64,000 nt of DNA from Yponomeuta sedellus (GCA_934045075.1 OW203724.1:22039721-22103720); one strand, 5' to 3'. Shown: positions 30,159 through 40,529, counted from the first letter of the stretch. The notes: generated from the letters alone by a model not told the origin. Program-made: numbers and translations.

Positions 30159-30596
30159 AGCTTTTAGAATACACCTCGGCTACTATCGGATAGAATTGGA
30201 TATATTCGTGTAGCAGAAATATCGGAGCTAATTTGACACTTAATTAATACTCTTTTCAAAATAGTGAAGAAAAAACCTATTTAGAAGCAAAAAATTCCAC
30301 CCATGCCGGTATTCGAACCCGCAACCTCTGGCTATTTGTGCCAGCGCTCCTTCCAACTGAGCTAATGGGCGACTCACCGGTACCATTGAAATTTCGAACC
30401 TCTTTACAATACTCTCTGTATTACGTACAGGCAGCGGCAGGTTTTTAAAATTGTCCTTAGCACGGCTTAGTGCATTAAAAAGAATATAGGTAATAGTGAA
30501 GAAAAGTTTTATACAGAGCAGGAGGTAGTATTACACTCGTGTGCTTTCGGCGAAAACCGAAGCCTACTCTAGTGCCCGATGTATATTCTAAAAGCT
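30159..30596 (+). mobile_element. inverted-repeat MITE, copy 1, with nested element
   Basis: Its ends are AGCTTTTAGAATACACCTCG and ATGTATATTCTAAAAGCT. It matches 45707-45906, which is uninterrupted. The tRNA-core element H is inserted at 30274-30491. No coding frame. Confidence 0.8.
30260..30505 (-). mobile_element. tRNA-core element H, with 14-bp TSD
   Basis: The element is 30274-30491 (218 bp). AATAGTGAAGAAAA flanks it at 30260-30273 and 30492-30505, and occurs once in the empty copy at about 45815. The core is antisense (CCGGTATTCGAACCCGC, CCAACTGAGCTAATGGGCGA), and the right end is GGCTTAGTGCATTAAAAAGA. A 14-bp duplication points to retroposition, not to a cut-and-paste transposon. Confidence 0.88.
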
Positions 30597-30830
30597 AACA
30601 GACTGTATGTTGAAACTCTCGCCAGCGAGCGGCCACACAGATAGGACGTGAGACGGGGCACGGAAAAGACTTGACCTGTTGTATAGAAATCGCGCCCTTC
30701 CCCGTCTCTTCTGTGTGGACCTCGTCCCGTCCACTGGGGGTATAGTTACTTTCATTTTGTACAGAAAGTAGCGTCTATTCCACGCCCCTTCTATCTGGCC
30801 GCTTGCTAAGTATATTGTAGTTCCCAAGGA
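30597..30830. other. GC-rich possible MITE
   Basis: The ends GCGAGCGGCCACACAGATAG (from about 30624) and CTATCTGGCCGCTTGCTAAG (to about 30811) are roughly inverted. This suggests a small inverted-repeat element. The interior is GC-rich with no supported frame. Confidence 0.4.
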
Positions 30831-31825
30831 AACGGTCTTACGTAAGTAGAAAAGCTCAGAGAAACTCGTGGAAGCCTTTGAGGAGCCTGTTCCAAGGTTA
30901 TAATTTATTTTCTCTCTTTAGTAAGTACTAAAAGCTGTAGCCGTGTTGCCGAGAAGTTTGCTTTGCGTTGTAGCGGTATCGATTTTAATCTTATGTGAAG
31001 ATCTACTTTTTTAACCCTTAATAAGGCCTGGCGAGTATGAACTTTATTTATTAACTTTATTAAGTAAAAATTCGGTGGAAATTCAGGGGCATTTTTTTAA
31101 CAGGAATATAAAACTAGCTGACCGTGCAACCTGATAAGTTCATGATGTAATATGAACCAAATTATTTTCCAATTTGTAGGCTTGGCAAGAATAATGCATA
31201 TTTTATGGCGACGAAGAGAGTACATTGTTACAAACGAAACAGTAAAAAAAATGTGAATATTTTTTCTTGGGACAATACAAATTAACGAAAAAAGCTATGG
31301 ACATTTTGAAATAAGCACAACGAACGTATCAAGTAGCCTACGGCCAATAGGCGTGACGACAGCATCAAATAATCAAAGATTTAAGGATATTATGGGAAAG
31401 TACATTTTAAATGGATTTAAGACACTGATTTAGCTTTATACCTACCAAAAAGATTATGTAGTACTGCTTTCAGCCATTTTGACTGAACCACCAATCACAC
31501 CGTTTGTTTGACGTTTGATGTTTCTTTACCTGGGCGTGACGTCAGATTCGACGCCATGACACTGTGTTATACCACAGATTTAAAATTATTTTAGGAGCAT
31601 TAATCTTCGTTAAACATTACTCTTTTACTGAAATATAGGTTATGTTTTTGTAAATAATAAATGTGTTACGGAAATTATGGAAAAGGATTTAAAAATCATT
31701 CTCAGACAAATAAAATAAAGACATCAAATATGCACAAAAAAATCACAAAAATCGGTGAAGACATTTCGGAGGAGTTCAGTAACAAACACTGTGACACAAG
31801 ATTTTTATATATTAGATTATGTTAC
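30831..31825. other. no recognisable gene
   Basis: AT-rich. No supported gene and no repeat shared in the window. Confidence 0.4.
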
Positions 31826-32096
31826 TGCTGTGTGGTGTCGGCCTAGAGAATAGCACCAACCCAAATTCTTCCCGCGGGTGTCGTAAAAGGCGACTAAGGG
31901 ACACAAACCGGGGGGTGGGCAGCAGCGCCCCCTGCAGTACAATTCCACCGAACTGCGATCCCCAACCCGCATGCCCAGCATGTGGATTATGGGCACTACC
32001 CCCCAATGATGGCACAACCTTGCGCTATGGCGCTCATTAGGGGAGGGCTATGTCCAGCAGTAAACTGATATAGCCTAACGAAGAAGAAGAAGATTA
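31826..32096 (+). mobile_element. GTAAAAGGCGACTAAGGG repeat, copy 2
   Basis: Sense copy of 4208-4480: GGTGTCGGCCTAGAGAATAG, CGGGTGTCGTAAAAGGCGAC, CCCAACCCGCATGCCCAGCA, then GGGCTATGTCCAGCAGTAAA and a (GAA)n tail. A 5' open frame (31819-32040) runs through but has no known domain. Confidence 0.75.
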
Positions 32097-32460
32097 TGTT
32101 ACAGTTTTCACAATGCAAGCCAACGCAGCAAGAGAGCCGAAAATTAGCAATTGCTAGAAGCCATTTTGAAAAGCCATTATCAACATCCCACGCAACTGTT
32201 GAAAGCAGTAAAGCTCCTTACGTTTTAAGTCCATCTAATTGACGGACGTAGGCGGAAAATCGAGACTAGATTTAAGCCCTCTTCAAACGGAAACCTGGAT
32301 GCCTCATTAGAGCAACTTTAGTTGCAAGAGGCTTTGAGTACAGTCAGGAAAATTCGTGTCGGCGCGAAGTAGTTTTTATTGTAAGAGGCATAAGTTATAC
32401 AGTTATGCTGGCTGTTTAATGAAATATACTAGACGGTTTAGCTTTTCATTTAGTCTATTG
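32097..32460. other. no recognisable gene
   Basis: No supported frame and no shared repeat. Confidence 0.4.
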
Positions 32461-32461
32461 C

Positions 32462-32821
32462 AATTGTTTTTAGCGCTCGTGGCCTAGTCGAACCGAGTGA
32501 TTGAAATCAATCACTTGTGTTAAGCAACAAAAGGCGCGATCAGGGGCAGGATAGGTGACCATCCTGTGACTACCGCTAGTAGCATTTTTCCGAACGCTTC
32601 CGTGCTTCGCAAGGCACGCTAAGCTGTTGGTGCCGGCTGTCATGAAATGGCAGTCAGAGGCCTGACAGTAAGACCCGCTACTGTCTTACAATCCTCCACC
32701 AACCCAGACTTGGCCTCCGTGCTGGAGTATGTCCTAATCTTCCTGCGATGCAGGAAGAGACCCGTGCGGAGCCCCAGCAGCGGGAACATACAAGGGTTGA
32801 TATCGATATCGAATTGTTTTT
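32462..32821 (+). mobile_element. 5S-SINE, copy h, with TSD
   Basis: The element is 32472-32811, with AATTGTTTTT at 32462-32471 and 32812-32821. It starts AGCGCTCGTGGCC. The 5S-like part has GTTAAGCAACAAAAGGCGCG and a diverged GGATAGGTGACC. A deletion removes about 35 bp near 32655. The tail is GGTTGATATCGATATC. Confidence 0.9.
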
Positions 32822-33459
32822 TACTCAAAGTACCTAGACTAGCGCACTATTCGACAGGAAAATGTATATTTACAGGTAAGTGTACTCTATCCAGTAAAAA
32901 AGTCCAAAAACGTCTGCCACTATGACGTTCGCAGAGCTATCCATAGAAAAAAATTATGTCTGACTAACCTGTCAATCAGATAATTATCCATCTCTCCCTG
33001 GATAAGAATTATCTATTTACTTACTTCTCCACAGACTCGGCGCAAATCACCCTCACTTACGTAAAATATACTGCCAATTCGAAACGTTGACATCTTCCAA
33101 AACTAAATTTAAAAAAAAATCATTTTTATTTTCAAAATGGCATTTTTTTGTTTCTTTTTGTTATAAACCGAAACTTTTGTGCGTAGAGGGAGTAAAACTA
33201 TAGAGCAAGCCACAGCGCACACATACAAGTTTTAAATGAAACAAACTTCGTAGCGACCATGGGTGAGAAAGAGATAGAGTAAACAGCAAAAGTGTAACTG
33301 CTTTTTTTGTTTGCCCCCAGTGTCAAGTTGACGTTTTTGGGGGCAAACAAACGACAAGATTTTGAAAATTTTATCATATTTAACGCTACGCTAGCCGTTT
33401 CGAATAGCAACCGTGTATTTGTGAAATGATATATTAAAAGTGACCTAAATAGAGAAAGT
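32822..33459. other. no gene; one hairpin
   Basis: AT-rich. A perfect 14-bp inverted repeat, TTTGTTTGCCCCCA with its complement, lies at 33306-33319 and 33338-33351. Confidence 0.5.
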
Positions 33460-33530
33460 ATGGTGAATTGTAGTGTACTCGTATGCAGAAATCGTTAAGA
33501 AAGAGCTTTGGGGGAAGTTTCCTTTGATAG
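33460..33530 (+). pseudogene. possible broken THAP-like first exon
   Basis: From an ATG at 33460 the frame reads MVNCSVLVCRNR, then a stop. If one base is skipped it continues with a FPLI-like piece up to a GTAAGT at 33531 that looks like a splice donor. The MVxCxVxxCxNR spacing resembles the start of THAP zinc fingers. The match is very short, so this is a weak suggestion. Confidence 0.25.
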
Positions 33531-33910
33531 GTAAGTAATTATTGTGTTTCAATTATTGTTAAGCCCAAAGTTGCCTTATGTTGAGTATTTTAGTTAAGTT
33601 TCAACTAGTAGCTTTGCAACTAGTCCGTAAGAAAAGCAATTTAATAGAATTTGCTTTCCTAACCTAAAAAAACGAAGAGTAAAAAAATGTTGCCATCCGT
33701 TTATGTCGAAAATCCCGATCATTACTTGACCGTGTTGGCAGACGTTATAAGCGACCGTACGATGGGAAAATAAAAAGTAGTATTCCCTAAGAAGGCTGCT
33801 AAAAAAACAGAACGTTTTCAAAACCTTTGTTTTATTACTTTAAAGTAAACAATCGATTAAACATAAACACACTATTTTTAGGTTTTTATTTATCCCCGTA
33901 AAGGGTTTTA
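33531..33910. other. no recognisable gene
   Basis: AT-rich with no supported frame. The minus-strand frame at 33594-33821 has no domain. Confidence 0.4.
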
Positions 33911-33911
33911 C

Positions 33912-34118
33912 TGTAATGTTAATATTATTGCTCTTGTTTGAGAAAAATCCACACAACACCCATAGCGCTTAATATGTTGTTTTGCCAAAAGTGTGCCGTT
34001 TCGAGTTTCATTGCTCAGCCTATTTCGGATCTTTGATTTAATAAGATTGACTGAACTAAAGCAGCGTTCATAATCTGTGTCACAAAAACGAGTAACCGGT
34101 AACGTCGCACATTAGTTA
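33912..34118 (-). pseudogene. hAT transposase C-terminal remnant
   Basis: On the minus strand an open stretch of about 60 codons reads ATLPVTRFCDTDYERCFSS, then VNLIKSKIRNRLSNET and LLAKQHIKR. This is the hAT dimerisation region (TLPVT, ERxFS, NxIKxxxRNRLSxET). No upstream catalytic part, start or end repeats were seen. It may come from a hAT transposon or a domesticated hAT-like gene fragment. Confidence 0.75.
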
Positions 34119-34425
34119 GATTTACCTTAAGGGTTGGTACTTAGTAAGTAAAAGAATAAATAGTGACGTGCTATATTGGTATTAGTACTTTGGTTGAATA
34201 AAATCTAAAAAAAGTCGTATGTTTACGAACGATTTCTGCCCCTTGATTGTACATGCAACATTAATGTAAAACATCGTATGAATACGTTTTAAATCGTATA
34301 TCTGGCAAGTCCCAGACTTCGACGGCTTGTCCTTGTACAGATATTAAGTTACAAAGGTAATCAAAATATATTATGAATCTTTAATACTTAATGTATCGTT
34401 ATTAAAAATCAAATGTACCTAAAAC
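34119..34425. other. no recognisable gene
   Basis: AT-rich with no supported frame or shared repeat. Confidence 0.4.
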
Positions 34426-34430
34426 TATAA

Positions 34431-34528
34431 CCCGGGCTTGGCCCCTGCGGTGGAGTATGGCGTAACCTTTCTGCGATGCAGGACCCGTGCTCCAGAGTTA
34501 TGGACATACAAGGGTTGATATTGAAATC
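34431..34528 (+). mobile_element. 5S-SINE, copy i, 3' fragment
   Basis: Only the last 95 or so bases remain: CGGGCTTGGCCCCTGCGGTG, then TGCGATGCAGGACCCGTGC and ACATACAAGGGTTGATATTG. The 5S head is absent. Confidence 0.8.
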
Positions 34529-35150
34529 TATAATAAAAACAATAGAGACAGAAACATTACGGCTACAGCACTGAATTATCAAATATAATATCCTGATGCT
34601 TTGTTAGATAGCTGCATCGCCTTCCTATGTGACTTGTTGCTCATATAATTTTTCAGCATTCATTCCACTCAGCAGAAAATGTGTCAACTCGAATTTATCG
34701 CAAGAACCCTTTCGGTGTTTTTGTGCATTCTGCCGCAAGCAATGTGCCCTTGAATTCAGTATAGAATTCAAATTTGAATTTGTATCAATGAATCTCGTAC
34801 AATACCGTCTAGCCGCGATCGTTTATTAGGTAAAACGTACCTTATTTCCCTAATAAATAATCGACCCGTTCAATATACAACAGCTATGTATGAGTATTGC
34901 GAATAATAATACTAAAGTTATTACTTATTATATTTTAATGTATTACAATATTTATTTATATTAGCAATGTTTCTTTTCCAGATTTCTTCAAAATAGTTCT
35001 GTTCTGGAAAAATGGGTGCTAGCATTTAAAAGAGAGAACTGGTCACCTACATCATTTGCTCGAATATGCTCTCTACATTTCGACAAAATGTACATTTTGG
35101 TGGTCTGAGGTACCCTTCGAAAGATTTTTTATATGGTGAATTTTTATATG
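34529..35150. other. no recognisable gene
   Basis: AT-rich. A piece near 34860-34915 (CCCGTTCAATATACAACAGC, TATGTATGAGTATTGCG) resembles the outer end of the GCCGAAACGTCGGG MITE. Confidence 0.45.
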
Positions 35151-35232
35151 AAAAAAACTTATTAATAAAACAGTTTATGATTGTATTCCATTGGTGGTCC
35201 TAGATAGCGTCCCTAAGCGCCTTAACTTGTAA
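35151..35232 (+). mobile_element. TTAA-flanked foldback, right end
   Basis: The piece CCATTGGTGGTCCTAGATAG then CCCTAAGCGCCTTAA matches the right end at about 57790-57832. It ends in TTAA. The left end is absent. Confidence 0.55.
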
Positions 35233-36395
35233 AATTTAAACGTGTAAAATAAAACGTATTTTTAATTATACAAAATGACAATTGTTTATAAAACGTTTGC
35301 TATGTTCTGCAAACAATTGTCAGACATGTATGATTAATAAAATTCAAAACTAAATCTGCATTTTTATTCATGGCCTATGAACGACTGAAATATTTTATCC
35401 CACATTATGGCAATTCACTTTTAGTGTGGCAACATTCACGCACACAAACAAAAAATATTCACCGACGTGAAAACGGTTACACTGTGCCTTGATCTATAGT
35501 TCTACTCTATCTACGCTTTTGTGGCATCCCTGTTTAGCTACCAGTATTATATTTTTTCTCCCGGTCAAGTTTTAATCGAGTTAGTGGGCATAATTCGATT
35601 CGTCGGCAATATTTTACTGCACAGTATGGGACTCGGCAGGAAGGGTTGCGCTTCGCCGTTAATCAAATCGGATCGGAATACCCATCGCGCGAAAGGCTGA
35701 AATTTCATTAATGGACGCCGTGGAAAGAGCGGTATTTAAGTCTTACGATTTTACATCATGCAATTTAAATTACTGGGTGATATTCAAACTAATTCCTAAA
35801 ACAAAGTGGCTGACATTTTTGAAAGTGACGCTTTTAAACATTTTCTTTTGCTGCTTGATAATTACACGTACTGGAAATCTCATCTCTAATATTATTTACA
35901 GAGATAAAGTAAAAAAAAATACTACAAAAACAAAATGTTTACTTAATGAACGTCAAAGCTGTTAGTAAATTAAATCGCAATTAACCAATTATGCAAAGAA
36001 ACTAACGAAGAACAAGAACACATTTTTCTAAAAAACAGATCTTAACTTAATTAAGAGAGTTTTCAACTTAAAGTTATATTCCACTAGACATAATCGTCTC
36101 TTTCAATATTATTTTAATGCCAGACATGTTTGTCTTCACAATAATCCTTAATTATGTAATAGGCTTTTTTTGGATAGAGTATGCTTAAACATTTTTTAAA
36201 CATCGTCGGTGGTAAGTCTAATATATCTTAAGGAAACTTATGGTAGATCCGTTGACAATGCCCCATAAAAGACTTACTAACCTTTACATTATAAATCAAC
36301 CCTTGTTCTATTAGAAAAAAAAAGTCGGAGAAGGGTTATTAATGTTATTAAATAATGCTTATCCTAATATCGCACAGTTTAACCACACTATATAA
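35233..36395. other. no recognisable gene
   Basis: AT-rich with a GC-richer piece at 35580-35720 that does not recur. The 84-residue frame at 35711-35965 has no recognisable domain. Confidence 0.35.
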
Positions 36396-36548
36396 GTATT
36401 TCTTAATGATTCGATACTCATACATAGTTATATATTAAACGGGTCTAATCTCTAAAACTGTAAAGCTGCCGAAACGTCGGGAAATAAGGTAATTACGTTT
36501 TACCTAATAAATAATCGCGGTAAAAACCCGTTTAATATATAACTATGT
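36396..36548 (+). mobile_element. GCCGAAACGTCGGG MITE, copy 2
   Basis: The arms ACATAGTTATATATTAAACG and CCCGTTTAATATATAACTAT are inverted around a centre with GCCGAAACGTCGGGAAATAA. No coding frame. Confidence 0.75.
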
Positions 36549-36717
36549 ACTAGAGTAATGAAGAAGTTGTACGCTGTAAATTCACTTTAATTTTTCAGCT
36601 TTGCCGCTGATGCAAATGCGCAATGAAATGTGAAACATTGTTACGCAGGGGACTAAACAATGGGGGCTGGAAATCTATTTAGGACATACGCTTCGCTAGT
36701 TTCACATTGTAGCGTTG

Positions 36718-36875
36718 TCACTGCTACGTTGGTCTAGCTGTGTCACCTCTGATTACCACGCTGGAGGTCGTGTGATAGATTCCCACTGAGGGTCGCTGGA
36801 CATTTGTAACCACAATAATTGGTCTCAGTCTGGGTATATTTCTGTTTGTGATGTCCTAAGGTCTAAAAATGTTTG
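36718..36875 (+). mobile_element. short SINE, family 4
   Basis: The head region has GTTGGTCTAGCTGTG and GATTACCACGCTGGAGGTCG, then TCTCAGTCTGGGTATATTTC and TGTGATGTCCTAAGG. Its tRNA resemblance is limited to a B-box-like part. Confidence 0.55.
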
Positions 36876-36917
36876 CTCTCACATGCCCATCGCAAACTCA
36901 TCGAATTATGTCTGTTC

Positions 36918-37257
36918 ATGAGAACCGCTCGTAGCCCCGGCTGCCTGAGTCTTGCCGATCTGACCCCAGCTTACTGATCTTAAACGATCACGAAGGTTAA
37001 GCTACACAGGACACGTTCAGGGTATGGATGGCTAAACCGTCTATTTTTACCGTCTAGTTAAGCAGTTGGCGCCGGCTGCCGTCGATAGATGGCAGTCGTT
37101 AAGCCAAGTCAGAGGCCTTAGGACGGCTAGAAAACTTCTGACAGTAAGACCAGCCACTAGTCTTGCAAGCCTCCACCATTCCGGACTTGGCCCCACTGGT
37201 GGAATACGGCCTACACCTTCCTTTGGGAAGAGACCTGTGCCCCTTGGAATGAGAACC
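36918..37257 (+). mobile_element. 5S-SINE, copy j, older subfamily, with TSD
   Basis: The element is 36927-37248, flanked by ATGAGAACC at 36918-36926 and 37249-37257. It has the older head (GCTCGTAGCCCCGGCTGCC) and ACGATCACGAAGGTTAAGCT, which is close to the 5S sequence. A deletion joins TGGATGGCTAAACCGTC to TTAAGCAGTTGGCGCCGG. The 3' tail is shortened. Confidence 0.85.
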
Positions 37258-37324
37258 AATCACTTTTAGAACCGCAATTATAATGTATTTTTCAAAAATA
37301 TTGCATTTTACATTAGAAGACAAT

Positions 37325-37325
<1 letters not shown>

Positions 37326-37360
<35 letters not shown>

Positions 37361-37366
37361 AAAGAA
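37326..37366. repeat. (GAAA)n microsatellite
   Basis: About nine GAAA units lie in tandem. Confidence 0.9.
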
Positions 37367-37960
37367 GAAGGAAGACATTTAAGCCACGGAAATACAATGT
37401 AAACTAACATTTAACTAGCAAAATACACGAAATATAAAAAAAAAACAATCGTGAAAAAGCCATGTATGAAATCGAAGACAGCCAGGTACCATATAATAAC
37501 GTATGACACTCAGCCACGTCCTATTCCCAACTCTAATAATTATGGATTCATGTGACACGCTATGACGTAATGCACAATTAGAGGCATTATCTTTGCGTGT
37601 CGTCGCTAACCGTGGTTTTTAACCTGTGGTTAATGGTAAAATGCCATTAGCTGTTACACTGTTATGGCCTCTATCTGTTGGTCCGATCGAGCACTGAGAA
37701 TCGTTGTTGTTTGATCCTTTTACAGCGTACCTACTACCTTGCCTTCTCAGTGTCCTACAGTCGGTAGGACACTGAGAAGGCAAGTTTCGTTCTATAGTCG
37801 CACTTATGCTGAACGTCATAAGAGCGTCCTGGGGACAATTCTTTAATAACAGTTAAGTAATTTCTGAAAGGAATGCACTCACACTACCATAGAATTAGAC
37901 AAATTAATCCTTCCAAAATTAGGCAAATGTATTTTTGGAAGTAATTTACTTACCTTGGGA
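37367..37960. other. no gene; perfect palindrome at 37738
   Basis: No supported frame. Arms CTTGCCTTCTCAGTGTCCTA plus C at 37738-37758 and their exact complement at 37764-37784 are separated by five bases. Confidence 0.7.
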
Positions 37961-37965
37961 AGGAT

Positions 37966-38222
37966 TTCGATATCAACCCTTTTGTATATCCCCACTGCTG
38001 GAGCACGGGTCTCTTCCTGCATCGCAGGAAGGTTAGACCATACTCCACTACGAGGGCCAAGTCCGGGTCTCCGGGTTAATGGAGGAATGTAAGACTGTGG
38101 CGGGTCTTACTGTCAGAAGTTATCAAGCCGCCCTTAAGGCCTCTGACATAGCTTAACGACTGCCATTACATGACAGCCGGCACCAGCGGCTTAACTTGCC
38201 TTGCGAAGCACGGCACGTTAAG
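37966..38222 (-). mobile_element. 5S-SINE, copy k, 5' part missing
   Basis: On the minus strand it ends TTGATATCGAAATCC. It breaks off within the GTGCCGTGCTTCGC part, where it meets LINE-B sequence. The 5S head is absent. Confidence 0.8.
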
Positions 38223-38648
38223 CCTGAATCCCGGAGGGGTAGGTAGAAGGCAGGGTCTGCCATTTGCTAAGATCCTGACAGATCTCTTTCGCTTCATCAG
38301 CATTCATTAGTCGTTGCATAAAAGCGGTGGTAACGGTGCGGTAGAGCGCCTGCTTCTCAATCGGCAGGTCGCGGGTTCGAATCCCGGTAAATAAAATAAC
38401 TTTGTTTTCTATGTCAGTACATGTGTGAGGTTATAGTAGCAATACCACTCGCTAACAATGAAGGAAAACATTGTGAGGAAACGTATGAAGCGCTTGCTGC
38501 GTACAATGGCCCAACTATGAGGGTAAGTGCGAAAATCTCAGGTCTAACTAGTAGTTGCATGCACGCACGCCGGTTTCTAGTACTTTTTATCTTGCCCTTT
38601 CCTCTATTACATCCCTTAATTGGTCCCTTCACCGATCTAGCGTGAGTG
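38223..38648 (-). pseudogene. LINE-B 3' fragment split by a SINE
   Basis: The minus-strand LINE-B end runs from the 3' end (GAATCCCGGAGGGGTAGG on plus at 38226) to 38319, then continues after the SINE from 38561 (GCACGCACGCCGGTTTC) to about 38650. The two halves join without loss. Confidence 0.75.
38308..38560 (+). mobile_element. tRNA-derived SINE, family 2, with TSD
   Basis: The SINE 38320-38548 starts AAAAGCGGTGGTAACGGTG, has a B box GGGTTCGAATCCC and ends GGTCTAAC. The duplication is TAGTCGTTGCAT (38308-38319) and TAGTAGTTGCAT (38549-38560), one mismatch. Confidence 0.88.
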
Positions 38649-39033
38649 AAGATGCCACTGATATCGATATCAACCCTTGTATGTCCCCACTGTTGGGGCA
38701 CGTGTCTCATCCTGCATCACAGGAACGTTAGGCCATACTCCACTACGGTGGCCAAGTCCGGGTTGGTAGAGAGTTGTAAGACAGTGGCGCGTCTTACGGT
38801 CAGAAGTTATCAACCGCCCATGAGGCTTCTGTCATGGCTTAACGACTGTCAATACATGACAGCCGGCACCAACGGCTTAACGTGCCTTGCGAAGCACGGA
38901 AGCGCTCAGAAAAATGCCACAAGTGGTAGTCACAAGACGGTTACTGCACCTTACCGCGCCTGTTGTTGCTTAACTTAAGTGATTGATTCCAATCACTCGG
39001 TTCGACTAGGCCACGAGCGCCAAGATGCAACTG
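38649..39033 (-). mobile_element. 5S-SINE, copy l, full length with TSD
   Basis: The element is 38661-39021 (361 bp), flanked by AAGATGCCACTG (38649-38660) and AAGATGCAACTG (39022-39033). On the minus strand it starts GCGCTCGTGGCC and ends GGGTTGATATCGATA. The 5S C-box region is partly deleted. Confidence 0.9.
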
Positions 39034-39085
39034 GACGCTGTAGGTATAAATCATCTCATTACTTAGATACAAAGGTCAATGTTTT

Positions 39086-40095
39086 CCTGTCGCACATTTA
39101 TAAGGGAGAAATGACGAACTTTGTAACCCGTTTATGAACGAGCAATGAGACACTTTCTGAGTAGGTGTGGCATAAATTTATTTCATTTGGCTCATACTAA
39201 GAGTACTACGGTCGGAAAAACTGAGGTGAACTTTCAAATTATACTATTGGAGATAGGTGTTAAGTTTTGGCATGATAGTTCTTGCCGTCCTTGGCAATCC
39301 TCATACAGCCGCCACTAGCAATCTGTCTCACAACGTCGGTCCCACGAGCTGGTGGGGGAGAATATTTTTCTCTCTAGTCGTGAACATTTTAAATCCATCG
39401 GTTATGACTTTTTTGGTAAAAAGTCCACAGTTTACTAAAATTATTGTAATATTTTAGTAAAAAAATAATATTATCGAGAAATACTACTTTGATATTAATA
39501 TTCTTATTTTTAATAAATTGGAAATAAAATATTTGATAGATTTTCATAACTTTTTCAATAATATTGTATGGAATCAGGCGTTACTTTGGGGATATCCATA
39601 ATAGCATTAAAAACTGATAATTACTTTGCTAAAATCCGCCAATTTTTTTTTGTTAATTGTCAAGAAATCCAATAATTCAATTTGGTGACAATTAACCCTT
39701 TTTAATATTGTTTGGTAAAAAAATGTCCCTTAGTATATAATTTCAACTTAAACATTTTCAAATATGTATAATCATTTATTCCGTTCAATTATTTTGTAAT
39801 AAAAAAAAAAACATGTAAAAATGTTAGTGAGCAGGTATCTCGAATAGTAGCAATACAGAATATACTCGTAAGTCTCGGTGCTACTATTTGGCTTCCTCCA
39901 CAGTGGGGTGTTGATGGCGGAAATCCCATTTTTACGACCCACCGCCCTTATCGCGGTTTCCACGCCAACGGTAACGTTGAGAGTTTTGTTGGAATTATGA
40001 TAATGGTGCTGCTATATTTTATGTCATTATCCTGTAAGTATAGTAAATAGAGACTTTAGAGATATTTTCTATGCTCTTATTAGGGATTGGTTTCT
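39086..40095. other. no recognisable gene
   Basis: AT-rich. The part near 39570-39645 is the inverted partner of 21180-21275. No supported frame. Confidence 0.4.
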
Positions 40096-40485
40096 GGGAT
40101 TTGTATCCATCATCATCAATCCATTACGTCCCCACCGAGGGGCACAGGTCTCTTTCCTGAGGAAGGTATAGGCCATACTCCACCACGGGGGCCAAGTCCG
40201 GATTGGTGGAGACTTGCAAGACTAGTGGCTGGTTTTACTGCTAACAGTTTTCAAGCCGCCCTAAGGCCTCTGACTCGGCTTAACGACTGCTATCTATCGA
40301 CAGCAGCCGGCACCAACTGCTTAACGTGCCTTGCGAAGCACGGAACCGCTCGCAAAAATGCCACTAGCGTTAGTCATAGACGGTCACCCATCCATGCGCT
40401 GAACGCGCCCTATGTTGCTTAACCTTCGTGATCGCTTAAGATCACTCAGGCAGCCGGGGCTACGAGCGGTTCGAGGGATTTGTAT
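40096..40485 (-). mobile_element. 5S-SINE, copy m, older subfamily, with TSD
   Basis: The element is 40107-40474 (368 bp). A perfect 11-bp duplication, GGGATTTGTAT, flanks it. This is the copy closest to 5S RNA: on the minus strand it reads GCGATCACGAAGGTTAAGC, AACATAGGGCGCG, and GGATGGGTGACCG (40381-40393). Its head starts CGCTCGTAGCCCCGGCTG, and its 3' tail is ATTGATGATGATGG, like an RTE LINE tail. Confidence 0.93.
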
Positions 40486-40529
40486 TATTAGTTATTATTG
40501 ACGACTAGGTTACGGTAGCGTGGAGTCGC

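Noticed and set aside
35711..35965. An 84-residue open frame
   Set aside because: AT-rich chance frame, with no domain and no splice or repeat context.
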